From: Chrysochromulina tobinii
Lineage: Eukaryota > Haptophyta > Prymnesiales > Chrysochromulinaceae
NCBI GenBank assembly: GCA_001275005.1
Contig: JWZX01003158.1
Span: 1 to 61,938 of the forward strand
Direction of reading: 5' to 3'
DNA length: 61,938 nucleotides
Position numbers and translations under genes: made by a program. The notes beneath the pieces are model-generated. The model was not told the origin of the DNA. It did no database searches and saw only the letters and a program-made list of their open reading frames with translations. Shown piece by piece: positions 1 through 11,901 of the stretch (position 1 is its first letter; every line of letters starts with the position of its first letter).

Positions 1-3000
1 CCTCGACCGCTGCCATCTCGGCTGCCGCCTTCTCAGCCGCCGCCGCCTCGGCCGCCGCCTTTTCGACCGCCGCCTTCTCGGCCGCCGCCGCCACAGCCGC
101 CGCCGCCTCTGCTGCTGCCTTCTCGGCTGCCGCCTTCTCAGCCGCCGCCGCCTCGGCCACCGCCTTTTCGACCGCTGCCTTCTCGGCCGCCGCCGCCACA
201 GCCGCCGCCGCCTCTGCCGCTGCCTTCTCGACAGCCGCCGCCTCCTCAGCCGCCTTGGCCTTTGCCTCCGCCTCCGCCTGTGCGCGCCGCCTCGCGGCGT
301 CTACGCGCAGCGCTTCCGCCCGGGCGGCCTCAGCAACCCTGAGCGCCTCGGCTGCCTCGGCGGCCTTGAGCGCCTCCGTCCTGGCAGCCTCAGCGGCCTT
401 GCGCGCCTCTGCCTGTTCGCTCATCGCCTGCAACTGCTGCCGCTCGAGGAGCGTTGAGCGGCGCACTGCTGCCGCATGGAGAGCCGCCGCCTGCCGCTTC
501 TCCTCTTCCGCCTTAGCAAGCGTATCCGCTGCAAAGTGACGCGGCTTCTCACACCGCTCGGCGCGCCGCTGGCGCACGTTTGTCTTGAGCACGAGCAGCA
601 CGAAGAGCCTCGAGGTGCGCCGCGCCGCACGCGGGAGCGCCGATGATGCGAGCAGCTGCGCGCGCGAGAAAGCTTCGGTGCGCGTGTGGCGCTCGTGTGC
701 GGTGCGATCGCGCGCTTGGCGCCTCTCGTTGACGTTGGCGCGCAGCATGGACCAGACCCAGAGGAGGCTCGGGCGGCGCGAATAGCTGCCCAGGCTGCGC
801 ATTAGCACCCGACGTGCCGCATGAGCCGCTGCAACCCGCGCCGCGTCCGCCTCACGTACCTGTTGTCGAGCCACGTACTCCTTGGCTTTCAGCCGATTGG
901 TCTCGTCGCGCAGGGCGGCCGTGAGCCGCGCTTGCTCGGCAAGCAAGCCACTTGTGAGCCGACGCTCGTCGAGCATCACGTGAGTGTGCTCCGCCTCGGC
1001 CGCCGCGAGCGCCGTCGCGAGCGCCTCCTCGCCGGAACGCACCAACCGGCGCAGCTCCGGCGCCGACGCCGTTGCGAGCGCCTCCTCGCTCGCTCGTGCG
1101 ATGGCATTGGCGCGGCTTGATGGTGCGGGCGCATTGTCGGCCGCACCATCGCCGAGGTGGCTCGGGCGGGCGGCGGCTATGCGACCGACTTCATCGTCAT
1201 CCGCATCCGCCCCCACGATGAAGTCGTCGCTGCCGCTGGCGACCGTATCGCCAGCCGCTTCATCGTAGTTGACCGCGTACGCGGGCGCATGGACCGTCGC
1301 TTCGTCGTAGTTGACCGCGTACGCGGGCGCAAGGACCGTCGCTTCGTCGTAGTTGACCGCGTACGCGGGCGCACTTGGGAGGGCCGATGGTGCGGTCGAT
1401 GTGGAGGCCGCTGGCGCGCGGGCCGAGGGTGGTGCGGAAGGAACGCTTGGGCCAGGAACTGCGATGCCCGGGAGCGCAATGGAAGGATACGCCATCTCGC
1501 GTTTCTTGTCTTTGGGCACCCGGGGGCGATGCATGCGACGATCGGCCTGCCCGACCGAGGGTGGTCCTGACGGCCCCCAGCGCGCCGACGGGGCCTGCAG
1601 CGCGCCAGCAGCGAGCATGGACGTCGCACCTGCACCAGCTTCGGGCGCTGGCGGCTTCGTTGGGCTGTGAAGGGCTGATGCGAGCGCCTTGGCCGCCTCG
1701 GCGGCGGACGAGGCGGCCGCAGCGGCCCCAACGGGCGTCATGTTGGGCACCATGGCAATGGCGCTAGCACCAGTCTCGAAGGGCCGAGTTGCTTCGAGGG
1801 GCGTGGCCGGGGGCGCTTCGTCAATTGCTTCGAGGGGCGTGGCCGGGGGCGCTTCGTCAATTGCTGCTCCAAGCAACGACTGGTCCGGGGGCGCTTCGTC
1901 AATTGCTTCGAGGGGCGTGGCCGGGGGCGCTTCGTCAATTGCTGCTCCAAGCAACGACTGGTCCGGGGGCGCGCGCTCAGGAGTCGATGGCTGCAGTGTG
2001 GCTGGCGACGTGGCGAGACGTGCCAGCGCCGCTGCCTCCGCCTCACGCGCGCGCTTTGCCTCCGCCTCGGCGTCCACCAGACGCGCCTCGAGCTTCGCGA
2101 TGGACGCGGCCGCCTCCGCCTGCATGGTCGTGACGGCCTCGGCCACCGCGGCGGCAACGGCAGCACGGAAGGCGGGCGTCGGCGTCGGCGTCGGCGAGGT
2201 TCCCCGCGAGGCATGATCAGAGGTGGCCACGGCCTCGGTCACCGCGGCGGCAACGGCAGCACGGAAGGCGGGCAGCGGCGTCGGCTGCGGCGAGGCTCCG
2301 GTGCCGACGGGTGACGGGCGGGTGGATACGTCGAGGGCGGCAAGGAAAGCGCCGGCTGCGTCGGCTTCCACTTCTGCTCGGAGTGCCGCCGCATCGGCCA
2401 CCAGCTCGGCCATCTCGGCTGACGGCGCGTCAGCTGACGGCACGTCGGCTGACGGCGCCGCGGCGGCTGGCGCCTCGACCTTAGGGGCCTTTTTAGCCTT
2501 CGGCGGCAACTTATACGCCCGTGGCACCTCGGCCACCGAATCCACCGTGGCCGCCGGCGCCGTCGCCTTCTCGCCTGCGCCGAAAAAGCGTTGGGAGAAC
2601 TGGATGGCGGCGTCGAACAGGAAAGGCAGCGGCGACGACGGCATTGGCGACGGCGGCGGGGGCTCAGCCACTTTCGCGTCCGCTGGCTCTTCGGCCTCTT
2701 CTTCGTCTTCAACGTCTGCCTCATCTGCCTCTTCGGCCTCTTCCACGTCTGCCCCATCTGCCCCGTCTGCCTCATCTGCCTCATCTGCCCCATCTGCCCC
2801 GTCTGCTTCATCTGCCTCATCTGCCTCTTCGGCCTTTGCCTCCGTGGCTGGCTCTGCTGGCTCTGCTAGCTCTGCAGGCTCTGCAGGCTCTGCAGGCGCT
2901 GCAGGCTCTGCAGGCGCTGCAGGCTCTGCTGGCTCTGCTGGCTCTGCTGGCTCTGCAAGCTCTGCAGGCTCTGCTGGCTCTGCAGGCTCTGCTGGCTCTG

Positions 3001-6000
3001 CAGGCTCTGCTAGCTCTGCAGGCTCTGCAGGCTCTGCTGGCTCTGCTGGCTCTGCCGCCTCGTTCAGCACGATGGGCGACTGCGGCTCTGCGCTCTCGAA
3101 CTCGCAGTGCACGGTGAGGACAGGCACCCCGATAGCTTTGCTGAGCTCTTCGGTGCTTGCGGCTTGCACGGCGCGCAGGAACGAAGCTGCTGAGAGCGGT
3201 TCATCTGCCGAGTGCATGACGGCCACCTCGAGGATCACCGAGCCCGCACGGCGCGAGAGCACCACGAGCTGCGATGGGTGCACGCCACCGTGGGCGGCCA
3301 GCCGGGCCAGTACCGTTTCCTCTGCCTGCGGGCTGAACTTGCCCAGCTGCCCCTCGAGCTTGAGTCTGAGAGTGCCAGCCTTCACGGTGGCCGTCAGTTC
3401 GGCCACCGGCGACTCGGGCTGCGCTGCATTCACAAGCACCAGCGATGGGGCCTCTGACGGCTGCCCCGGCTGCGCTGGAAGGGGGGCTGGTTGGGTGGCA
3501 GAAGGGGCGGGCGCCTTGGCGGCCGCACGTGCCTCCCACGCCTCCGCCTTGGCTGCCGCCTCCTCGGCTGCCGCCTTGGCCACCCTCGCAGCTTCGTCAG
3601 CCAAGCGCTGCTGTCTTAGCATGGCCACCTCGCTCAATCGCTGCTCACGAAGCTCCGCCACTTTGGCGCTGTTCACCGCCGCGGGCGGTGTGTACCCCTG
3701 TTTCGTGGCACGAACAGGTTTGATGGCTTCGACGGGTTCCGCGGCAACGATGGCGACACGAGCCGCATGGATCGCCACCGAACGCGTCGGCGAGGAGCGC
3801 GGGTTCTCAGGTTTGGCGAGCGTGGCGACAGCTGAACTGTCTGCGACGGCCTGCATGTAGCGTGATGCGATGGCTGGCGAGGAGCGGGAGGCGCCCAGAC
3901 GAGGGCGCTCATCCCCATCGCGTCTCTCTGGGCTCATTGGCGACGTGACGTTCGCATCGGGTGAGGTGATCGGGCGAGATCGGGCGAGATCGGGCGAGGT
4001 GACATTTGTCGAGCTCGCGGCGACCGCCTGCATGTACCGCGAAGTGATGGCCGCCCGGCGGTCTGCCTCCGCTTGCCCTGGCGTCGTGTCGGGCGTCGTC
4101 GGCTCACCGGGCGCCTTTGCTGGGGACTCGTGCACCGCCTGACCCGCCAACTTGGCCGCTTGGCGTGCCATCTCCGACTGGCCCGCCCGTTCCACCGCCG
4201 CTCGCGCGCGCTTCTGCTCCCGTGCCAGAGCGCGCGCCGCGGCGTCAGCGCGCACTTTGTCGGCGAGGGCAGCGGCCTCATCGTCACCCAACGCCGCATC
4301 AGCCTGCGCGCCGCCCGCGGGGCTCTGCACGGCATCGGCCGAGTCGGCTGCGAGCCAGCTCGCGAGCGTGACAGCCGGCGCCGGGGCCGGCGCGCGCAGT
4401 GCGAAGCGTACCCAGAGCTGCCAGAGGTGATAGATCTGTGCGCGCTCGAGGGCGCGCACGAGCATCGTACCTACGAGCGCCTGGCCGCGCCGGAGAAGGA
4501 ATGCAGCCTTGCGCTCGGCGAGGTCGAGCTTGGCCGCAGGCTTGCGCATCTGCTGCGACGTGAGCCGTGCCACCTCGGCCTCAAGCTTCTTTTCGCGCTC
4601 GGCCGCCGCCTCGACCTGGCGCGTGAGAGCGGCCATGCCTTCGGTGAGCTTGGGTGGCGGCGGCTTCGGCCCACGCACGCGCTCGAGGGTCGCTTCGGTG
4701 GCCGCTCGTTCGGCCGCCGCGTGCTCGTGCACCTCGAGCTGCGCACGGAGCGCCGCCTCCTGCCCCCTCGCGCCCGCAAGCGCGAGGCGCATCCTATCGA
4801 GCTCGGAGCGGAGCGAAGCACCCTGCTCACGCTCGGCGAGCAGCACCGCTGCGTCGATGGCCTCCGTTGGCGGCTCCGCAGCCTGGCCCACACGTGCAGC
4901 CTCGCGCTTCTCGTCCGTCACGCCCGCGCCGGAGGAGGAGGGCCGTGCAGCCTCGAGCTGCTCGTCCGCGTCACGCCGAGCTCGCTCGGCACGGCGCAGC
5001 TGCTCGCGCACCTTCTCGAGGTCGTCCTGGAGCGTCTGTACCTGCTCCTCCAGAGCTGCCTCGCGCAGCTGCGCAGCATGTCGCTCCATCGTATGCTCGA
5101 TGAGCTTCTCACTCAGACGCTCCTCGACCAGCCGCTCAAGCTCAAGCTCGAGGGCGCGCTCCGTCTCGGCATCCGCCTCCGACTGCGCCAGGTCCGCCCC
5201 TGGGTCCGCCTCTGGGTCCGCCTCCACGCCCGCCTCCTCGTACGCAACCGCCTCCGCCACCGCCTCCGCCACCGCCTCCTGCGCTTCCTCCGCCGGCGCA
5301 GACTCCTCATGCGATCGCTTCGGCACGGCTTCCAGCAGGGAGGCGTCCGCCATTGAGCCCGAGGCGGCCGCGCCGATGGCGGCGTCGAGGCGAGCGATCT
5401 CCTCTTGCTGCTGCGCCAGACGCTCTCGCCACGCGTCCTCGCTCGCCGGTAGACCCTCACCACCGAGTGGCACGCCACCGAGTGGTACGGCCTCCGCGGC
5501 AGGCATCGGCAGTGTGGCGAGGGTGGTGCCCGTGGCCACGTCCCGAAGCAGGACGCGCGCGGGCTCCGTGGCGGCGTCTTGGTGTTGAACTTCGCTCGGC
5601 TGGGGGTCAGTGGACGCATCCATCTGGGGCACAGTGCCACCGAGCGTCCTGGCCGTCTTCGCGGCCGCCTCCGCACGCGCCTCCGCCACCATCGCGCGCT
5701 CCTCGGCTCGCTGCACGCGCTCCTCGAGCTGAGCACGTGCCTGAAGCTCAGATTGGATCTCGGCGAGCGAGATTGGATCCGAGCCCAAGTCCCGGAGCCG
5801 TTCGGTCTCGACACGGCGCTCGACACGGCGCTCAGCGGCCTCGGCCTCATCGCGCCGTGCCGAGCGGTCCGAAGCGAGCGCCCCCTGCTGCGCGACCAGC
5901 GCGCCATTCTCCTCTTGCAGGCTCTCATGCGCCAGCACCAGTGCGGTGAACTTGGTCGCGAGGGACGTGTACTTGGCAATCTGCGCCTGATGCTTGCTGC

Positions 6001-9000
6001 TCAGCTCGTCGTGCAGGACGGCCAGCTCCTCGTGCGCGGTGCGCAGCGTCGCATGCTCGCCGCTCAGGCTCGCGTGGCTCGCGCGCAGCGTGGCCAACTC
6101 CTCCGTTGCGGCCGCCACGAGCACCTGCGCGCGCGGCTGTGCCTCACTCACACTCGCCAGGTGGCTCGCCGCCGCCGCCAGCTTCGCGTTGAGCTCTGCC
6201 TCCGCCTCCGCCGCCGCATCCTCCGCCTCGGCCAACTGACGGACATGCTCGCTCGCCATCTCGGGCTCGATCTGGCGCAGCTCGGCGAGCTTTGCCATGA
6301 GCTGCTGCTTCGCATGCCCGACACCCACCTGCAGCTCCGCCTCGTTCGCCGCCTGGGCGCGTAGCGTGAGAAGCTCCTCGCGCAGCGCGCGGCTCGCGTC
6401 GCGCTCGGCCTCCAGAGCCTTGAGGGCCGCGGCGAGCTCCTGCTTCGAGAGCACGAGCTGTTCGTGGGAGCGGCGTGCTACCGCCGTCGCACGCGAGGCC
6501 TCCTCGACGAGCACGCGCCGCTCCTCCGCACTCCCCTCGTCCGCGGCGTCGCCTCCGTGCAGCTTTGCGAGCAGCCGCGACTCTTCCGCGTCGGCCCGGC
6601 GTAACCGCTCCTCGTAACCGTCGGCCCGGCGTAACCGCTCCTCGTAACCGTCGGCCCGGCGTAACCGCTCCTCGAGCGCGCTCGCATGCGTGCGCGTGAT
6701 CCGCTCGATGCGTTCCTCGAGCGCCGCGCCCCCCGGCGCAACCAAGCCCTCTGGAGCAGCTTCGCTCGTCGGCGCCGCCTCGGCGAGCGGTGCGGCCGGT
6801 GCTGCGGCGGGTGCTGCGGCGGGTGCTGTGGCGGGCGCGGCTGAGGGCGCGCCCACGGCCCTGGCTGCAAGCTTCGCCCGAAGCTGCGCCTCAAGTCTCG
6901 TCACTTCCTCGAGCTGGGCCGCCGCCTCGGCCTGAGCGCACTCCAGAGCCGCGCGCTGGTCGGCCGCCGTGCCGCGCTCGTCGGCGCGCTCCCTGAGGAG
7001 CCTGTCGAGCTCGCGCTGCAGATACGCCTCGCGCTCCGTCGGGAGGGTGCGGGCCGCTGCCCTGTCCGCGATGGCCGCGGCCTGGTTGCTCGAGGCCGGC
7101 GTCTTCGCCTGCGCCGCCGACACGGCCTCGACCGCCATGGCCTCGGCCTGCGCCTGTGCCGCCTGTGCCGCCTGCGTCGCCTGCGCCGTCGCACGCAACG
7201 CCTCCGCCTCGGCCTGCCTCGCGCGGCGCAACTCGTCCGTTGCTCGGTGCGCCTCCTCCCTGGCGGCGGCCACCTCGGCCGCCGCAGCCGCCCGGACTGC
7301 CTCCACCTCGGCCGCCGCGGCCGCTCGAGCATCGGCCACCTCCTGGGCCGCCTCCTGCGCCGCCTCTATATTGGCCAGCTGCGCTGCATCGGCCGCCTCC
7401 TGTGCCGCCTGTGCCGCCGCCTGCCATGCACCTGCCGCCTCGGCGTGCGCCTCAGCCGCCTCTGCGCGCGCCTCAGCCGCCGCCACGTCGAGCCGGAGCG
7501 CTGCCGCCTGCTGCGCCGCCTCATGCGCGCGCGCCGCTTGGGCCGCTTGCGCCGCCTCCGCCGCGCGAGCCGCCAGGGTCGCCTGTGCCGCCGCACGAAA
7601 CGCCGCGATCTGTGCCGCCTGCGCGGCCTCCGCCTCGGCCTGCGCCCGCAGCGCCTCCGCCCGCGCCACTTCCGCCTGTGCCGCCTGCTCGACCTGAGCT
7701 TCCTCCGCCGCCTCGGCCGCTTCGGTCGCCTTTGCCGCAGCCTTCGCCGCCTGTTCCGCGGAGAGGGCGGCAGCCTCGGCCTCGGCGGCCCTCGCCGCCG
7801 CGGCGTCCGCCCCCTCTTTCGCCCTCGCCGCCGTGCCCACTACCTCAGCTTCCAATTCGGAGAGGGCCGCCGTCATCGCGCGCGCTGCGGCCTCTGCCTG
7901 CGCCACCGCCCTCGCATGGGACTGCGCCTGCGCCTTCGCGGCCTCGACGGCGACCGCACTTGCCGCCTGCGCCGCGCTCGCCGCCGCCTGCTGCACTGCC
8001 TCCTCGCTCCGCCGCTCCCGCTCTTCGAGACGAAAGGCGAGCTCCGCCTGGGCTGTGCGCGCCACGTGCGCTGCGCGCGCTGAGCCTTGCAGCTCGCTCA
8101 CCGAGCCTTTTAGCCGCTCGAGACGCGCGTGCAGCGCGTGCGAGTGCAACGCGTGCAAGCAGCGCCGAAGCAGATCATCCTCCTCTGTGCGTACCGTCAA
8201 GTCACCCAACGCGTCTGCCATCTGCTCCCAGCGCACCTCCCAGCGGCGCGTCACACTCTCTTGTTGCTCTCGCAGCTCGACGGTGCGGCGCACCACCGCG
8301 CGCCGCATGGCCTCGACGGTTGTACTGAGCTCCTCGATGCGCCCTCGCGCCGCGAGCAGCTCGGCCTTTGGCACGAGCGCCGCCGAGGCGCCTTCCGCGG
8401 CAGGCGCGGCAGGCGCGGCGGGTGCGGCGGGTGCGGCGGGCGCAGCGCGCGCTACCCTGCTCGGTACCCTGCTCTGTGGCTCGTCCTCGAGCGCGAGCTC
8501 AATCTCAGCCAACCTCGCCTCGGTGATCGCGTCGCGAGTGTCCTGCCGGGCGCCTCGCTCATCGGAGAGGCGCGCCACGCGCTCCTCGAGGTACACACGC
8601 CGCTGCCGTTCGGTGGCGAGTTCGGATGCGAGAACCGACTCCGCATCGGCGATGCTCTGCCGATGCTCGCGCAGCCTCGCGTCCGCCGCACGCGCAACCT
8701 TGACAGCCTCGGCCGACACGAGCTCAGCCTCCCTCTGACTTGACTCGGCTTGCTCATTCCACACCTCCTCGCGCGCCAGCAGCTCGTCGCGCTCGTCGGC
8801 CATCGCAGCCTCGGCCTCTTCGGCCGCCAACGCCCTCGCCTCGGCCGCCTGGGCGCGCGCCTAGGCGATCTGGATCGCCGCCTCGAGCTCGCGCAGCCGA
8901 AGCTGGTCGGCCGCGGCCAAGCCCTGCTCGGTGAAGGCGAAGCGCACCTCCATCTCGTGGACGACTCTCAAAGACTCTGACGCAATGCCACGATGCTCCG

Positions 9001-11770
9001 CGAGCTGTGAATGGAGCTCAGCCACCTCGCTCGCGTGCGCCTCCATGACTGACGCGAGCCGCGCTTGCTGCGCCTGTAGCGCGGCCGCCGCCTCCGCCTC
9101 GAGCAGCACCAGCTGCTCCGTGTGCTCGCGATCACGCTCGGAAAGCGAGGCCTGCAGCTCGAGCTTCTGCAACGCGGCCATCCGACCCGCGACCGCGTCC
9201 GCCTCCGAGCGCAAGCGGGCCGTGTCGGCGGGCGAGGCTGGGGCCCGTACGGGCGAGGCCGCGTCGAACACGTCGCGCTGCTCGGCCACGACGGCTGCTG
9301 CGGCCGCCGCGGCGGCATAGCTCGACTGCGCACGGCTCTCGGCCCTCGCCATCGCCTCGAGGGCGAGGGCATTGGCTGCCTCCGCCTCGGTCTGGGCCAG
9401 GGTGACCTGATGGCGCGATATCGCGGCGCCCGCGCGCATGCCCTCGTTCATGCTGGCCATCGCGCGCTCGTAGGCCACGCGCTGCTCGTCCAGCTGCTTC
9501 CGCTCTCGCACGCGAGCCTCCTCCGCGCTCGAGATGACGCGCGCCACCTGCTGCGACGCGGCACTCGCGCCCTCACGCATGCCCTCCCGCATGCTCGCGA
9601 ACGCCCGCTCGTACGCGACGCGCTGCTCGGTCAGCTGCGCCTGCGTCTGCGCGACGAGTGCCTCGCGTGCCGCCATGGCGCGCGCGCGCTCCTGGGCATG
9701 TGCATGCGCCGACGTCTCGGCGAGTTGGGTGAGCGCTGCCTCGTGGGAGGCGACGGAGTGCTGAGCTTGCATGAGCGCTTGCTCCGTGCGGCGCAGCGCC
9801 GATTCAAAGACGCCGAGCTCCAAGCGCAGCACGTTCGCCTCGGCGCGCTCCCGAGCCTCACGCTCCTCGCTCTCGTGCACGCGCGCCTCGGCGCGAAGCA
9901 GCCGCGCCTCGGTCTGCTGTTGACGAACCTCAGCCGCATGCAACCGCGCCTCGGTCTGCTGTTGACGAACCTCGGCCGCATGCAACGACACCTCGAGGGC
10001 GAGAGCGCGTCGCTCTGTGTCGGCTGTGTCGGCTGCGAGCGCCGTCGAGAGCGCCGTCGCGGACTCGAGGAGCCTCGCGGGAGCGTCGGCACTGGCGGGC
10101 ACAGTGGAGCGCAGCGAGAGCGCCGAGCTGAGCGGCTGCCCTTCGCCTCTGCCCAGATTCAGACGCGGCGGCAGCCCGGGCGACGCCGCTGCCGCCCATA
10201 CCACACGCTCCCTCAGCTCGTCTCGTGCAGTGGTGGCGAATGAAGAGGCAGCCGGCGAGCCCATCTCGGGCTGGCCGCTGAGCATCGCGTACGGCAGTGC
10301 GAAGGAGAGGGCGCGTGCCGCAATCTCCGCCGTGATCTCGATGGAGGCGAGCTCGGCGGAGAGCGTGGCCGCTGCGACCATCCCGGCGTGCTGCTCCTCG
10401 AGCACGAGCTCCGAAGTGGCCGCGTGCCCGGACGCCTGCCCGAGCGCGACCGCAAGCGCCGCCTCGCGCTGCGCCACCGCCGCGGCCGTGTGTGCGACGC
10501 TCGACGCGACGAGCGTGCGCTGCTCCTCGAGCTGAGCGCTCAGCTGCTCGTGGCTCGCCTTGTACTCCCTAATTAGGGAGGAGAGGCGCTCGATCTCGGA
10601 GGTCGAGCTCTCGAGACTCTGCAGGAGCTCCGGGCGCGACGCATCCCGACTCCGCAGCTGCTCCACTTCCTCGAGCAGTCGCTCGATTTGGCGATCCGCC
10701 GTCGCCTTGGCCGCGTCGGCCGCCTGCTGACCCACCGAGGCCGCGGTGAGAGCTGCCGACGCCGTCGCCTCCGCGGCGAGGAGCCGCTCGGTGAGGGCGG
10801 CGCGATCCTCCTGCACGGCACGCTCCTCCTGCTCGAACCGCTCGCGCATCTGGCGCACTGCCCTCTCCTGGCTCACCCACATCTTGAAGGCGCCGAAGCA
10901 CTGGCCGACGAGCCGACGGTACTGGGCGCGTGGCACGAGCATGGCAGCGGCTTGCTGCGCCCTCTGCGCGCGCCGCCACGTGCGGCGCGTGGCGGCCTCG
11001 TGCTCTGTGCGCAGCTCCTCGAGCTGCAGCTGGTGCTCCATGCGCATCTCCTTGAGCGTCCGATCGCGCGTCGCCTCCACTTCAAGCGCCATCGCCTCAG
11101 TCCGCTTCGCGAGGATCTGCTGAAGCTCACCCACGCGCGCCACGAGCGACTCGGAGCGCAGGCTGCGCTCCTCGAGCTCGTAGCCGCCCGCGCGCAGCTG
11201 CGACTCGAGCAGCTCCATCTGCCGCCGCTCCTTTCGCATGTGCTCCGCCAGTTGGTCGCGCTCGGCGCAGAAGCCCGCCGCGATCACCTTGAGTGCGGCA
11301 CTCACCCACCGCTGGAAGAGCCGCTCGAGGCGGGAGCGCTCGTTGCCATTCCAGAGCATGATCATGATTGCGCCGCGTGCCTTGCGCATCCCCTGCTGGC
11401 ACGCGTGAAGCGCTTGCTTCGCCTGCTGCTGCTCCTCGCGCAGCCCATGGATGAGCTCCTGCATGTCTGCGACCGAACGCGAGCGCCGGTCGGGCGCACC
11501 ACCGGTCGTCGAGGGCCGCTGCTCGTCGCGCATGCTCTGCACGGCGCGGCGCATCTCCTGCTCTGCGAGCTCCACCTTGAGCGTCGAGTCCTCCATCTGC
11601 GCCTTGACGGCCTCCAGGCGCGCTCGCCACGATGGAGAGTCGACCGATTTCATCCTCTGGTCGGCGACCTCCTGATCCTTGCGCACGCGCTCGCGCAGCT
11701 CCTCTCGCCAGGCTGCGCCCGGCTTGGCGATTGCCGACGTTGCCTTCGGAGGTCGGGCTGTGCTCGCCAT
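1..11770 (-). CDS. Giant coiled-coil repeat protein (3'-truncated by window)
   Basis: One minus-strand frame is open from the ATG at 11770 to the left edge except for a single TAG at 8861-8863: about 969 codons before it and about 2953 after it. The start at 11770 (MASTARPPKA) is chosen over an in-frame ATG at 11836 because the residues between are not protein-like. The product is Ala/Glu/Arg-rich with long heptad stretches, interrupted by short hydrophobic helices with Trp (for example LFQRWVSAALKV and IYHLWQLWVRFA) that resemble the W-containing repeats of SFI1-type centrosomal proteins. A globular SEA-like module lies at about 3090-3420, followed by EPA repeats, an acidic tract and several tandem repeats. 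A role as a cytoskeletal or centrosomal scaffold is inferred from composition only. The Ser/Ala-rich open frames on the plus strand are its shadows. Confidence 0.8.
17..226 (-). repeat. 105-bp tandem repeat (35 residues, five heptads)
   Basis: Two copies of a 105-bp unit (17-121 and 122-226) encode Ala/Glu/Lys/Val-rich helix. The period equals exactly five heptads, so expansion keeps the coiled-coil register. The array probably continues beyond the left edge. Confidence 0.8.
1262..1375 (-). repeat. 42-bp tandem repeat, three copies
   Basis: A unit of 42 bp (starts at 1265, 1307, 1349 on the plus strand) encodes a 14-residue minus-strand unit, APAYAVNYDEATV plus one variable residue. It lies in a non-coiled linker of the giant protein. 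Confidence 0.85.
1790..1982 (-). repeat. 36/78-bp composite tandem repeat
   Basis: A 36-bp unit at 1791 and 1827 passes into a 78-bp composite (1827-1904, 1905-1982). On the minus strand it encodes repeats built from AIDEAPPATPLE and AIDEAPPDQSLLGA, which is Pro-rich linker rather than coiled coil. Confidence 0.85.
2845..3057 (-). repeat. 9-bp repeat encoding (Glu-Pro-Ala)n
   Basis: Imperfect 9-bp units of the form ctctgcagg or ctctgctgg encode EPA triplets, with some AAP variants, on the minus strand. They follow an acidic stretch (2700-2840) and abut the SEA-like module, so they probably form an extended linker. Confidence 0.85.
6590..6679 (-). repeat. 30-bp tandem repeat, three copies
   Basis: Three near-identical 30-bp units encode a 10-residue repeat RADGYEERLR on the minus strand (the end units diverge) within a coiled-coil segment. 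Confidence 0.85.
8861..8863 (-). other. In-frame TAG inside the giant coiled-coil frame
   Basis: The context is a continuous coiled coil: the residues before (LRELEAAIQIA) and after (ARAQAAEARALAAEEAEAAM) share composition and register. One C-to-T change from CAG (Gln) would create it. A 99-nt in-frame intron starting at a GTGCGC just after the codons for EME and ending at CCCAG 13 nt past the TAG would also remove it. TAG is a genuine stop elsewhere in the window (61675-61677, 59471-59473, 58889-58891), so reassignment is unlikely. Confidence 0.85.
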
Positions 11771-11901
11771 TGATGGGTGGTCGTCTGTGGCTTGATCGCA
11801 GCCGGTGGCCGGCCGAGCAATAGAGCAATAGAGCAACTTCGAGCAGAGGGGGTTCTTAAACGCTGTGAACGAAGGTAGAAAGTGTGAATATACAATTCCG
11901 C

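Noticed and set aside
2223-3860. Long Ser/Ala-rich plus-strand frame
   Set aside because: It is the antisense shadow of the giant minus-strand protein. The minus frame has natural acidic, EPA and SEA-like sequence, while the plus frame is poly-Ser/Ala/Gly from the repeats.
4073-8738. Further long plus-strand frames (Leu/Arg-rich at 4073-5356; Ser/Ala/Cys-rich at 4509-5588, 6969-7697, 7833-8738)
   Set aside because: These also mirror the coiled-coil coding strand; they have no known motif and their composition follows the GCC/CTC complement.
8861-8863. TAG reassigned to a sense codon
   Set aside because: TAG terminates the Arf-like, SDR and EF-hand genes in the same window, so it is a working stop codon.
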